DNA from: JBBQTQ01 sp038213135
GTDB taxonomy: Bacteria > Actinomycetota > Thermoleophilia > Gaiellales > Gaiellaceae
Reading direction: 5' to 3'
DNA length: 44,200 bases
Assembly (NCBI GenBank): GCA_038213135.1
Contig: JBBQTQ010000011.1
Coordinates: forward strand, 1 to 44,200
Each line of letters begins with the position of its first letter. The stretch's first letter is position 1. The position numbers and the translations under genes were made by a program. The notes under the pieces are model-generated. The model had not been told where the DNA came from, made no database searches, and saw only the letters and a program-made list of their open reading frames with translations. Of the stretch, positions 7,337-14,676 are shown piece by piece.

Positions 7337-8884
7337 GTGCCATCATCGCGCACGGTGTCGTTCTGGAACGTCCCCGAACGCTTCAACTTCACGCGGGACG
7401 CCGTCGAGGGGCTCCCGCCGGAGCAGCTCGCGATCCGGCTGGTCGACGGGGCAGGGATCGCGTGCGACCTTCCGTTCGCCGACATCACCCGCCGTACCCG
7501 GCAATGGACAGCCCTCCTCCGGCGCGAAGGGATCGAGCCCGGTGATCGCGTGCTCGTGCTGGTCGGCAAGACGCCCGAGTGGCACCCGCTCATGCTTGCC
7601 TGCCTGAAGGCAGGCGCCGTCGCCGTTCCGTGCTCGGAGATGCTCCGGGCACGCGACCTCTCGTTCCGCGCCAAGCATTCGAGCGCGGCGCTGCTCGTCG
7701 CCGATCCAGGCGCCCGTGCGGAGATCGACGCCATGGACGGGAAGCCGCGCGTCGTCTACACCGACGAGGCGGAGCTCACAGAGGAGAGCGCCGAGACCGC
7801 CGACACCCTCGCCGACGATCCCGCGTTCATCGTCTACACCTCCGGCACGACGAAGCACCCGAAGGGCGTCGTCCACACCCACGCCTACTGCTACGCGAAG
7901 CGGGTGCAGGCCGAGCACTGGCTCGCCGCGCGGCCCGGCGACCTCGTCTGGTGCACCGCCGGCACCGGGTGGGCGAAGTCGGTCTGGAATGCGCTGCTCG
8001 GCCCGTGGTCAATGGGCGCGGGTCTCGTCTTCCACGAAGGAGGCTTCGATCCCGAGGAGCGCTTCCGCCTGCTCGAGCGGCTCGGCGCGACCGTTCTCTG
8101 CCAGGCGCCGACCGAGTACCGGCTGATGGCGAAGCTCGGCGACCTCGGCCGCTTCAACCTGTCCGGGATCCGGCACATGGTGTCGGCGGGGGAGCCGCTG
8201 AACCCCGAGGTGATCAAGGCGTTCCGCGACGCGTTCGGGCTAACGATCCACGACGGCTATGGACAGACCGAGAACACGCTCCTCGTCGGCAACTTCCCGG
8301 GCATGGAGATCCGTCCTGGCTCGATGGGGCTTCCCTCACCGGGCCACGACGTCGCGGTCATCGACGAGAGCGGCGTGGAGCTGCCGCCGGGCGAGGAAGG
8401 TGACATCGCGCTGCGCGGCCGGCCGCCGAGCCTCTTCGCGGGCTACTACGAGGCGCCCGACGAGACCGACGCGGTCTTCCGCGGCGAGTGGTATGTGACC
8501 GGCGACCGCGCGACCCGCGACGACGACGGCTACCTCTGGTTCACCGCCCGCGCCGACGACGTGATCAACTCGGCCGCGTACCGGATCGGGCCGTTCGAGG
8601 TCGAGAGCGCGCTGCTCGAGCACGGGGCCGTCGCCGAGAGCGCGGTGGTCGGCAAGCCGGACGCCGAGCGCGGGCAGATCGTCAAGGCGTTCGTCGTCCT
8701 CCGCGCCGGCCACGACGGGAGCGCCGAGCTCGTCCGCGCCCTGCAGGATCACTGCAAGCGCGTGACGGCGCCGTACAAGTACCCCCGCGAGATCGAGTTC
8801 GTCGCCGAGCTCCCGAAGACCCGCAGCGGCAAGATCCGCCGCGTCGAGCTCCGCCGGCTCGAGGAGGAGCGGCTAGGCCGCTAG
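7337..8884 (+). CDS. Acyl-CoA synthetase, AMP-binding (ACSM-like)
   Basis: A 515-residue adenylate-forming ligase with all core motifs in order: the P-loop AFIVYTSGTTKHPKGVVHTH (about residue 157, with Lys where many members have Gly), the A5 motif GYGQTEN, the hinge region YVTGDRATRDDDGYLWFTAR, and the C-terminal lysine motif LPKTRSGKIRR. It activates a carboxylate to the acyl-adenylate and transfers it to CoA; the NPERF/FNF-type N-terminus and overall length fit medium-chain or aromatic acyl-CoA synthetases. GTG at 7337 or GTG at 7355 may be the start. The gene converges on a thioesterase and overlaps it by 12 bp. Confidence 0.9.
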   Translation: MPSSRTVSFWNVPERFNFTRDAVEGLPPEQLAIRLVDGAGIACDLPFADITRRTRQWTALLRREGIEPGDRVLVLVGKTPEWHPLMLACLKAGAVAVPCSEMLRARDLSFRAKHSSAALLVADPGARAEIDAMDGKPRVVYTDEAELTEESAETADTLADDPAFIVYTSGTTKHPKGVVHTHAYCYAKRVQAEHWLAARPGDLVWCTAGTGWAKSVWNALLGPWSMGAGLVFHEGGFDPEERFRLLERLGATVLCQAPTEYRLMAKLGDLGRFNLSGIRHMVSAGEPLNPEVIKAFRDAFGLTIHDGYGQTENTLLVGNFPGMEIRPGSMGLPSPGHDVAVIDESGVELPPGEEGDIALRGRPPSLFAGYYEAPDETDAVFRGEWYVTGDRATRDDDGYLWFTARADDVINSAAYRIGPFEVESALLEHGAVAESAVVGKPDAERGQIVKAFVVLRAGHDGSAELVRALQDHCKRVTAPYKYPREIEFVAELPKTRSGKIRRVELRRLEEERLGR

Positions 8885-9253
8885 GGCCGAACGGAGCGTG
8901 TCCGGGAGCGGCGCCGGGCGGCCCTCCCGGTCGACGTGCACGACGGTGTGGCGACCTTCCACGTAGACCTCGTGCTCGTGCCGGATCTCCCAGGCATACG
9001 TGATCGAGGTCGTGCCGAGGCGGTCGACCCGCAGCGCCACCTCGACCTCGTCGTCGAAGACCAGCACGTTGCGGTACTCGGCCTCGACCTGCCGGCGCGG
9101 GTAGTCGCCCCACTCGCCCGAAAGCAGCCCGAGCCGGCGCATCAACGCGGTCTCCGCGACCTCCGCCCAGCGGAACGCGGCGGTGAAGTGGATCCGCCCG
9201 CCCGCGTCCGTGTCGACCCAGGCGACGCGAGTCCTGTAGGTCTCCTCCACCAT
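8873..9253 (-). CDS. YbgC/4-hydroxybenzoyl-CoA-type thioesterase
   Basis: A 126-residue single-hotdog thioesterase. The family signature is complete: WVDTDAGGRIHFTAAFRWAE (about residues 12-31), with the catalytic Asp in DTDAGGRIH and the downstream Trp-Ala-Glu, followed by the strand EYRNVLVFDDEVEVALRV. It hydrolyses acyl- or aroyl-CoA in the cytoplasm. Its ATG overlaps the stop of the upstream F420 oxidoreductase by one base (TGATG), placing it last in a reverse-strand operon. It faces the acyl-CoA ligase tail to tail; ligase and thioesterase may act on the same acyl-CoA pool. Confidence 0.88.
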   Translation of the reverse strand: MVEETYRTRVAWVDTDAGGRIHFTAAFRWAEVAETALMRRLGLLSGEWGDYPRRQVEAEYRNVLVFDDEVEVALRVDRLGTTSITYAWEIRHEHEVYVEGRHTVVHVDREGRPAPLPDTLRSALAA

Positions 9254-10098
9254 CAGAGCGAGAGCAGCGTCGGCGCGAGCTCGCGGAACTGCCGCGCCGC
9301 GTCGGCTGCCGGGAGGGGCTGCACGCAGACGTGATCCGCGCCTGCGTCGAGGTGCCCGCGTATCCGCGTCGCGATCTCGTCGGGGCCGCCCCAGGCCACG
9401 ACCTTTTCGAACGCATTGCTCTCGTCGATCCCGAACCGGTCGAGGTTGCGACGGTAGTTGTCGAGACCGAGGTACTGCTCGAGGTACGCGGCTGAGGCCT
9501 CGCGCGCCTTCGCCTCGGACTCGGCAAGCACCACGGCCTGCTCGACGCAGAGCAACTTCCCCTCGCCGAGCCGCTCGCGCGCGAACGCCGTGTGCTCGAC
9601 GGGAACGAAATACGGATGCGCACCCGCCGTGCGTTGCCCCGCCAGCTCGAGCATCTTCGGCCCGAGGGCCGCCAGCACGATCGGCACCTCGACCGCCGGC
9701 TCGGGCCCGAGGTAGACCGCGGACTCCATCGCGTCGAGGTAACCGCGCATCGTCGCGAGCGGCCGCGCGTAGTCGTGACCGCGCGTGGCGACCGTCGGCG
9801 CGTGGCTCACGCCGATCCCGAGCACGAAGCGGCCCGGGTAGGCGGCGCCGAGGATCTTTGCGCCGCGGGCCATCGCCGTCGGATCACGCGCGTAGATGTT
9901 CGCGATTCCCGTGCACACGATCAGCCGCTCGCTCCAGCCGAGCACCAGCGCCGCGTTCGCGAACGCCTCGCCCGGCCCCTCCGGGAACCAGAGCGCCGGG
10001 TAGCCGAGCGAGTCGATCTCCGCCACGAGCTCTCGCGCGTCGGCCAAGGGTCGCAAGACCGGCGCGTTCGACCAGGCTCCGACCCGCCCGAGCTTCAC
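9253..10098 (-). CDS. LLM-class F420-dependent oxidoreductase
   Basis: A 281-residue member of the luciferase-like monooxygenase superfamily in its F420-using form. It opens KLGRVGAWSNAPVLRPLADA, then EIDSLGYPALWFPEG, TGIANIYARDPTAMARGA and RFVLGIGVSHAPTV, the conserved coenzyme-pocket order of the TIGR03620-like subgroup. It is expected to oxidise an alcohol or reduce an activated substrate with F420. The GTG start at 10098 overlaps the dehydrogenase stop as GTGA; upstream sequence in this frame is not protein-like. Flavin-using members exist, so the cofactor is inferred from the subgroup. Confidence 0.87.
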   Translation of the reverse strand: MKLGRVGAWSNAPVLRPLADARELVAEIDSLGYPALWFPEGPGEAFANAALVLGWSERLIVCTGIANIYARDPTAMARGAKILGAAYPGRFVLGIGVSHAPTVATRGHDYARPLATMRGYLDAMESAVYLGPEPAVEVPIVLAALGPKMLELAGQRTAGAHPYFVPVEHTAFARERLGEGKLLCVEQAVVLAESEAKAREASAAYLEQYLGLDNYRRNLDRFGIDESNAFEKVVAWGGPDEIATRIRGHLDAGADHVCVQPLPAADAARQFRELAPTLLSL

Positions 10099-11186
10099 AG
10101 CGTCACGAGCACGCGGCCCGCGGAGCCGCCGAGGCTCGCCTCGACAGCCTCGTTGATCTCCTCCAGCGGAAAGCTCGGGCCGCGCATCGACGAGAGCTCG
10201 AGGACGCCTGAGCGCACGTGCTCCAGCAGGATCGGCAGCGCGACGGCCGGGTCTTCCGAGCCGTACATCGTCCCGGTCAGCCACTTCTCGCGACGCACGA
10301 ACTCGGCCGGGTCGAAGTCGAGCCGAGCGCCGGTCGCCGGGATCCCGACCATCACGCAGTGTCCGGCAGGCCGCGTCCAGCGCAGCGCCAGCGCGATCGT
10401 CTCGGGGCTGCCGACAGCGTCGAACGCATAGTCGGCGCCCTCGGGCAGCGTCGCGCGCATACCCTCCTTGAGCTCCTCCGGAGCGAAAGCCTGCGTCGCG
10501 CCGAGCCCGAGAGCGGCGTCACGCCGACCCTCCACCGGATCGACCACGACGATCTCGGACGCCCCCGCGATCCGTGCGCCCTGGACGCAGAACTGGCCGA
10601 CGCCGCCCGCGCCGATCACGAACACGCTCGTCCCGGGCTCGACCTTCGCCGCGAACAGCACCGCGCCGACGCCGGTCAGAGCAGCGCAACCGAGCAGCGC
10701 AGCATCCTCCAGCGAGAGCCCCTCGCCGAGCGGCAACGCCGCCCGCTCGACCACGAGCTGCCGCTCGGCAAGCGCACCCGTGGCGGTCCCGCGGTAGACG
10801 GTCTCGCCGCCGAGCGACATGTTCGTCTTGCCGGTGATGTGCGTCCCCTCGCCGATTGCGCGATGCAGGACGAGGCAGGCCGCCGGCCGGCCCCGTCTGC
10901 AGTCGGCGCACTCCCCACAGCCGGGCGCCCACGACAGCACGACGCGGTCGCCCTCTTGGAGAGAGACGCCCTCGCCAGTCGCCTCCACGACGCCCGCGCC
11001 CTCGTGGCCGAGCACCGCCGGCACGGGCCTGTCCCAGTCGCCGTTGACGAGGTGCAGGTCGGTGCCGCAGATCCCGCACGCCGTCATCCGGACGATCAGC
11101 TCGCCGGGGCCTGGCTCGTCGAGCTCGAGCTCCTGGACGTCGAACGGCTTCCCGGGCCCGTAGAAGAGCGCCGCCCGCGTCTTCAA
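10095..11186 (-). CDS. Zinc-dependent alcohol dehydrogenase (MDR family)
   Basis: A 363-residue medium-chain dehydrogenase. The catalytic zinc ligands are in CGICGTDLH (about residue 37) and GHEGAGVV, the structural zinc cysteines in GCGECADCRRGRPAAC (about residues 88-103), and the Rossmann turn in IGAGGVGQFCVQGARIAG (about residue 190). The length and the insert after the structural zinc resemble the class III/NDMA-type branch used for formaldehyde adducts and allylic or aromatic alcohols. It oxidises an alcohol with NAD(P). It starts at a TTG overlapping the isochorismatase-like stop as TTGA, in an operon with that gene, the F420 oxidoreductase and the thioesterase. Confidence 0.9.
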   Translation of the reverse strand: MKTRAALFYGPGKPFDVQELELDEPGPGELIVRMTACGICGTDLHLVNGDWDRPVPAVLGHEGAGVVEATGEGVSLQEGDRVVLSWAPGCGECADCRRGRPAACLVLHRAIGEGTHITGKTNMSLGGETVYRGTATGALAERQLVVERAALPLGEGLSLEDAALLGCAALTGVGAVLFAAKVEPGTSVFVIGAGGVGQFCVQGARIAGASEIVVVDPVEGRRDAALGLGATQAFAPEELKEGMRATLPEGADYAFDAVGSPETIALALRWTRPAGHCVMVGIPATGARLDFDPAEFVRREKWLTGTMYGSEDPAVALPILLEHVRSGVLELSSMRGPSFPLEEINEAVEASLGGSAGRVLVTL

Positions 11187-11797
11187 CCTCCCAGCGCCTC
11201 GATCACCTCGTCGGACTTGCAGACCGTGGAGACGTTCTGGAGCGCGTAGTTGATCGACGCGTTGTGCCAGTCCGCGTTCATCGTCGAGCAGCAGTCCTCG
11301 GGCACGAACACGGAATAACCCTTGTCCGCGCCGGTACGGGCGCTGTGCTCGACCGACATGTTCGTCCAGGCACCGGAGACGATGATCGTGTCGATGCCGA
11401 GCCCGGTGAGGAGCGTCTCGAGCTTGGTGCCCTCCCAGCCGCTCATCCGGATCTTCTCGACGACGTAGTCCCCGTCCTTCGGCTCGAGGCCGTCGACCGG
11501 AGCGGCACCCCAGGTGCCGCGGACCATCGCGTTCGCCTCCTTGAGGCCCTGGAAGAGCGGGGCGTTCAGCTTCACGCCGGGCGCGCCCGGCTCGACGATG
11601 TAGTGCACGTGGATCACCGGCACGCCCTTCGCCCGGGCGGCGTCGGCGAGCTTGCTCGCGTTCGCGATCACGTTCTGCTCCTTCGCGTGCGCCGGCGAGC
11701 CGGACTCGGCGAAGGCGCCCTTCTCGATGATCACGTCGTTCTGCATGTCCTGGATGATCAGCGCGGTGCGCTTCGGATCCAGCTTGAAGTCGGCCAT
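11183..11797 (-). CDS. Isochorismatase-like hydrolase with Ser at the cysteine position
   Basis: A 204-residue isochorismatase-fold protein. The catalytic Asp is D17 in LIIQDMQND and the Lys is K115 in VVEKIRMSGW. Cysteine hydrolases of this fold carry the nucleophile in a TNxCVE-type turn; here the sequence is GAWTNMSVEHSARTGADKGY, with S148 in that place. The C-terminal EDCCSTMNADWH segment is intact. The family hydrolyses amides such as N-carbamoyl compounds, maleamate or nicotinamide, while vinyl-ether hydrolysing members lack the Cys. The substrate is open. ATG start with AGGAGGA ribosome site; first gene of the reverse operon continuing into the alcohol dehydrogenase. Confidence 0.85.
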   Translation of the reverse strand: MADFKLDPKRTALIIQDMQNDVIIEKGAFAESGSPAHAKEQNVIANASKLADAARAKGVPVIHVHYIVEPGAPGVKLNAPLFQGLKEANAMVRGTWGAAPVDGLEPKDGDYVVEKIRMSGWEGTKLETLLTGLGIDTIIVSGAWTNMSVEHSARTGADKGYSVFVPEDCCSTMNADWHNASINYALQNVSTVCKSDEVIEALGG

Positions 11798-11819
11798 TGT
11801 TCCTCCTTTGTCATCGTGA

Positions 11820-11990
11820 CGCTAACGCTCCTGGGGCGTCGCTGGCAAAGGAAGCAAGCCGGCGGAGCGCAGCACAGTACGTGGAGTACGGACCAGCGCC
11901 GCCGGCGCCGCTTCCTGCCGCCAGCGGCGTCAGGCGACGGCGGAGCCGGGCTTCGCCCGGCTTTGCCGTCGCAGGCCAGGAGCGTTAGCG
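11820..11990. repeat. 171-bp inverted-repeat element
   Basis: A perfect 15-bp inverted repeat (CGCTAACGCTCCTGG at 11820-11834, its complement at 11976-11990) encloses further imperfect complementarity, such as GTCGCTGG with CCAGCGGC and GGAAGC with GCTTCC. It also holds a hairpin at 11945-11961 (GCCGGGC, TTC, GCCCGGC). The right arm contains the TAA stop of the SMP-30 gene. It fills almost the whole gap between two same-strand genes and could fold as a long RNA stem or be a small mobile-repeat remnant. Confidence 0.7.
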
Positions 11991-12902
11991 CATGAACGGC
12001 TCGCGGCGAGCCGAGGTCTTGGTCTGGAACCGGTAGAGCCCGGTCGAGGCGCAGACGAACATCCAGCTCCAGTCGGGCCCGCCCCAGTGCAGGTTGCCGA
12101 CGCTCTCTGGGATCCCGACGACGCCGAGCACCTCGCCGTCCGGGCCGATCACCCAGACGCCGTTCGGGCCGGTGATCCAGATGTTGCCGCGCTCGTCGCA
12201 CTTCATCCCGTCGACGAGATCCAGCTTCTCGAGGCTCGCGGTGCCGATGTTCTCGGCAACCAGCCGGCCGCCCGAGAGCTTGCCGTCGGAGCCGACGTCG
12301 AAGACGCGGATGTGCGCCTTGGTCGTGTCGTTGATGTAGAGCAGCGACTCGTCGGGCGAGAAGCAGAGCCCGTTCGGCTGCCCGAAGTCATCGACCATCA
12401 GCTCGGTGTCGCCGCCGCCGGGCGGGATCCGGTAGACGCCCTGGAAGTCGAGGTCCTGCTCGCGCTCGACGCCAAAGCCGGGCATGCGCCCGTAGGTCGG
12501 GTCGCTGAAGTAGATCGCGCCGCTCGAGTGGATGACGACGTCGTTCGGGCTGTTCAGCTCCTTGCCGTCGTAGTGCGAGGCGAGCACTTCGCGCCCTGAG
12601 CCTTTCCCGTCGGCGTCCATCGCCACGACGCTGCTCGTCGAGTGCTCGCAGACGATCAGGCGGCCGCTCGTGTCGAGCGTCATGCCGTTGCCCTTGTTGC
12701 TCGGGCTCGCGACGACGCTGACGCCGCCGCTCTCGTCCCAGCGCCTGCGGGTGTCGCCGGGCATGTCCGAAAAGAGGAGGTACTGCCCTTGCGGGTTCCA
12801 GATCGGCCCCTCCGTGAAGGTGAAGCCGCTACCGAGCTGCTCGACCTCGACGTTCTCGTCGACGAGCTGAGTCAGCTTGTCCGATCTCACTTCTACGGCC
12901 AC
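11985..12902 (-). CDS. SMP-30/gluconolactonase family protein
   Basis: A 305-residue six-bladed beta-propeller of the SMP-30/Gnl family. Diagnostic segments are FTFTEGPIWNPQGQYLLFSD (metal-binding Glu in TEGP), the second metal region LNSPNDVVIHSSGAIYFSDP with the conserved Asn-Asp, the segment GQPNGLCFSPDESLLY, and LVDGMKCDERGNIWITG with the Asp ligand. These hydrolyse sugar lactones using a bound divalent metal. No signal peptide is present, so it is probably cytoplasmic. GTG start with AAGGAG upstream. It could supply the lactonase step for the pentose-type oxidation genes at 39.9-42.9 kb, though it is 27 kb away; substrate is inferred only. Confidence 0.87.
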   Translation of the reverse strand: MAVEVRSDKLTQLVDENVEVEQLGSGFTFTEGPIWNPQGQYLLFSDMPGDTRRRWDESGGVSVVASPSNKGNGMTLDTSGRLIVCEHSTSSVVAMDADGKGSGREVLASHYDGKELNSPNDVVIHSSGAIYFSDPTYGRMPGFGVEREQDLDFQGVYRIPPGGGDTELMVDDFGQPNGLCFSPDESLLYINDTTKAHIRVFDVGSDGKLSGGRLVAENIGTASLEKLDLVDGMKCDERGNIWITGPNGVWVIGPDGEVLGVVGIPESVGNLHWGGPDWSWMFVCASTGLYRFQTKTSARREPFMR

Positions 12903-12995
12903 GTCCGCTCCTTTCTGCGCGCGCGGAAGACGGCCGCGAACCTAACAGACACGGTTTAGTCGCGACGGCGGCGGAGCCGGAGGTCGCGACGGGGA

Positions 12996-13025
12996 GGGAG
13001 GTCGCGGCTCAAGCCGCGGTCTCCC
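12996..13025 (-). terminator. Hairpin downstream of msrB
   Basis: GGGAG and CGCGGCT on the left pair with AGCCGCG and CTCCC on the right around a short CA loop, with one internal mismatch. It lies 9 bp after the msrB stop in its direction of transcription. No T-run follows, so it may be a 3'-end stabiliser rather than a classical terminator. Confidence 0.5.
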
Positions 13026-13033
13026 AGTCTCCT

Positions 13034-13435
13034 TTACTCGTCCGTCGGTTCGAACTCCAGTGCGAGCGAGTTGATGCAGTAGCGCTGCCCGGTCGGCGCG
13101 GGGCCGTCCGGGAAGACGTGACCGAGGTGCGAGTCGCACGCTGCGCAGCGGACCTCGGTGCGGCGCATTCCGTAGCTCGTGTCGGACTCCTCCTCGATCG
13201 CCTCCTCGGCCGCCGGCGCGAAGAAGCTCGGCCAGCCGGAGCCGGAGTCGAACTTGGTGTCGGAGCGGAAGAGCTCCGCGCCGCAAGCGCCGCAGCGATA
13301 GACGCCGCCCTCGTGCGAGACGAGCAGCTCGCCCGACCACGCGGGCTCGGTCGCGCCGCACCGGAGTACCTCGTAGCGTTCGGGGTCGAGCTCGAGCCGC
13401 CACTGCTCGTCGGTCTTGCGCACTTTCTCGGTCAT
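13034..13435 (-). CDS. msrB: Peptide-methionine (R)-S-oxide reductase MsrB
   Basis: A 133-residue MsrB domain, full length. The two zinc CxxC pairs are in YRCGACGAELF and RCAACDSHLGHVFPDG, the fold signature SGSGWPSFF is present, and the catalytic Cys is in RYCINSLAL (about residue 122). It reduces methionine-R-sulfoxide in oxidised proteins using thioredoxin. The ATG at 13435 has AAGGAGG six bases upstream; upstream sequence is non-coding. It lies between the cox maturation genes and the SMP-30 gene, all on the reverse strand, isolated by a palindromic repeat on one side and a hairpin on the other, so it is probably its own unit. Confidence 0.95.
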   Translation of the reverse strand: MTEKVRKTDEQWRLELDPERYEVLRCGATEPAWSGELLVSHEGGVYRCGACGAELFRSDTKFDSGSGWPSFFAPAAEEAIEEESDTSYGMRRTEVRCAACDSHLGHVFPDGPAPTGQRYCINSLALEFEPTDE

Positions 13436-13579
13436 CCGCTGCCTCCTTCGGGAACTGTGACGAATCTGTATCAACACCGTCTCGCGAGCGGCGGCTGGCG
13501 TTTCACGGCCTACAGTGATCCGAATGACCCGAGGGACGAGCGCAGCGATGGCCCGCGCGGACACGCCTCTTCGAGCCAT

Positions 13580-13619
13580 TGACCGGTGACTGTCACCGGT
13601 CATGGCCCTTCGGGACGGT
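13580..13619. repeat. Palindromic repeat, 23-bp perfect palindrome plus conserved tail
   Basis: Arms TGACCGGTGAC and its exact complement flank a central T at 13591, making a perfect 23-bp palindrome at 13580-13602. The adjoining GCCA and TGGC extend the stem with a one-base bulge. The following 17 bases (13603-13619, TGGCCCTTCGGGACGGT) are repeated exactly at 25945-25961 beside another GAC-T-GTC palindrome. It sits at the 3' end of xdhC and may act as a transcription end. Confidence 0.75.
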
Positions 13620-14365
13620 TACTCGGCGACGACGTGGATGCGCTGCTTCGCCTGCTGGAGCCGACCGCCGTCGCGGGCGTTCCGCACCGCGACGATATCG
13701 GAGAGGATAGAGAGCGCCGTCTCCGGCTGGGACTCCGCCCCGAGGTCGAGGCCGCACGGCCCCGAGATTCGCCCGAGCTCGGACTCGTCGACGCCCGCCT
13801 CGACGAGCCGCTCGCGGCGGCGCTCCTGGTTGCGCCGCGAGCCCAGCGCCCCGACGTAGAAGGCGTCGGTCTCCAGAGCCGCCTTCAGCGCGGGCAGGTC
13901 GAACTTGTCGTCGTGCGTGAGCACGACCACCGCCGTCGCGTGGTCGGGCGCCACTTCAGCCAGCGCCTCCTCGGGCCATTTTACGATCAGCTCGTGCGCG
14001 CTCGGGATCCGCTCGCGCGTGATGAACTTCGCCCTGGCGTCGGCGACGATCGTATGCCAGCCGAGCTCGCGAGCCATCCGGACGAGACCCTCAGCGGTGT
14101 CGACTGCACCATAGACGAAGAGCCGGGGCGGCGGTGCGTAGACCTCCGCGAAGACCTTCCGGTCGTCCAGCTCCAGGATCTTGTTGCGGTGGCCGCGGAT
14201 CAGCTCGTCGGCCTGCCCGAAGAGCCCGTCGCCGAGGTCGTCGCCGAGCCGCTCGCCGCCCTCCAGCACGAGCATGTGCCCGCCGATGCCCTCGCCCTCG
14301 ATCACGGTGTAGAGCACGGCACGCTCCTCGCGCGCGACGACCTCGCTCAGGCGTTCGAGGATCAC
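13619..14365 (-). CDS. xdhC: XdhC C-terminal (Rossmann) domain protein
   Basis: A 248-residue protein carrying the second half of XdhC/CoxI proteins. A leading region (LYTVIEGEGIGGHMLVLEGG, then FGQADELIRG) is followed by the Rossmann domain beginning RLFVYGAVDTAEGLVRMARE, with RNQERRRERLVEAG and RISGPCGLDLGAESQPETAL near the end, the signature of XdhC_C. XdhC binds molybdenum cofactor and helps sulfurate and insert it into xanthine-dehydrogenase/CO-dehydrogenase-type enzymes. Here the usual protein is split: the XdhC_N domain is encoded by the preceding gene, with GTGA overlap. The likely client is the coxMSL enzyme at 30.6-34.5 kb. Confidence 0.85.
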   Translation of the reverse strand: MILERLSEVVAREERAVLYTVIEGEGIGGHMLVLEGGERLGDDLGDGLFGQADELIRGHRNKILELDDRKVFAEVYAPPPRLFVYGAVDTAEGLVRMARELGWHTIVADARAKFITRERIPSAHELIVKWPEEALAEVAPDHATAVVVLTHDDKFDLPALKAALETDAFYVGALGSRRNQERRRERLVEAGVDESELGRISGPCGLDLGAESQPETALSILSDIVAVRNARDGGRLQQAKQRIHVVAE

Positions 14366-14676
14366 TCCGCGAGCGGCTCGATGAAGACGTCGATCTCGCC
14401 GCCGCACGGCAGCCCGACCGCGAACGCGTCCTCGTCGGCGATCCCGTACGAAACGAGCTCGGGCTTGCCGGTCTGGAGCACGCGCCGGGCGCACTCGTAG
14501 ACGTCCGACTCGACGCAGCCACCCGACACCGAGCCGGCAATCTCGCCGCTCTCGGACACAGCAAGCTTCGCCCCCACCGGGCGCGGCGCCGACTTGCGCG
14601 TCGCGACGACGGTCGCGATCGCCACCTTCTCGCCACGCTCGCGCCAGCGCTCGATGTCTTCCAGGATCTCCTTCAC
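14362..14676 (-). CDS. XdhC N-terminal domain protein (CoxI-like)
   Basis: A 104-residue stand-alone XdhC_N/CoxI domain. It reads KEILEDIERWRERGEKVAIA, TRKSAPRPVGAKLAVSESG, then the hallmark GSVSGGCVESDVYECARRVL and a C-terminal GLPCGGEIDVFIEP. The GGCVES and PCGGEI cysteine turns are the conserved cofactor-handling motifs. It begins at GTG 14676 overlapping the CoxE-type gene as GTGA and ends overlapping the XdhC_C gene as GTGA, so three maturation proteins are translated in a chain. Function by family: molybdenum-cofactor maturation. Confidence 0.85.
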   Translation of the reverse strand: MKEILEDIERWRERGEKVAIATVVATRKSAPRPVGAKLAVSESGEIAGSVSGGCVESDVYECARRVLQTGKPELVSYGIADEDAFAVGLPCGGEIDVFIEPLAE

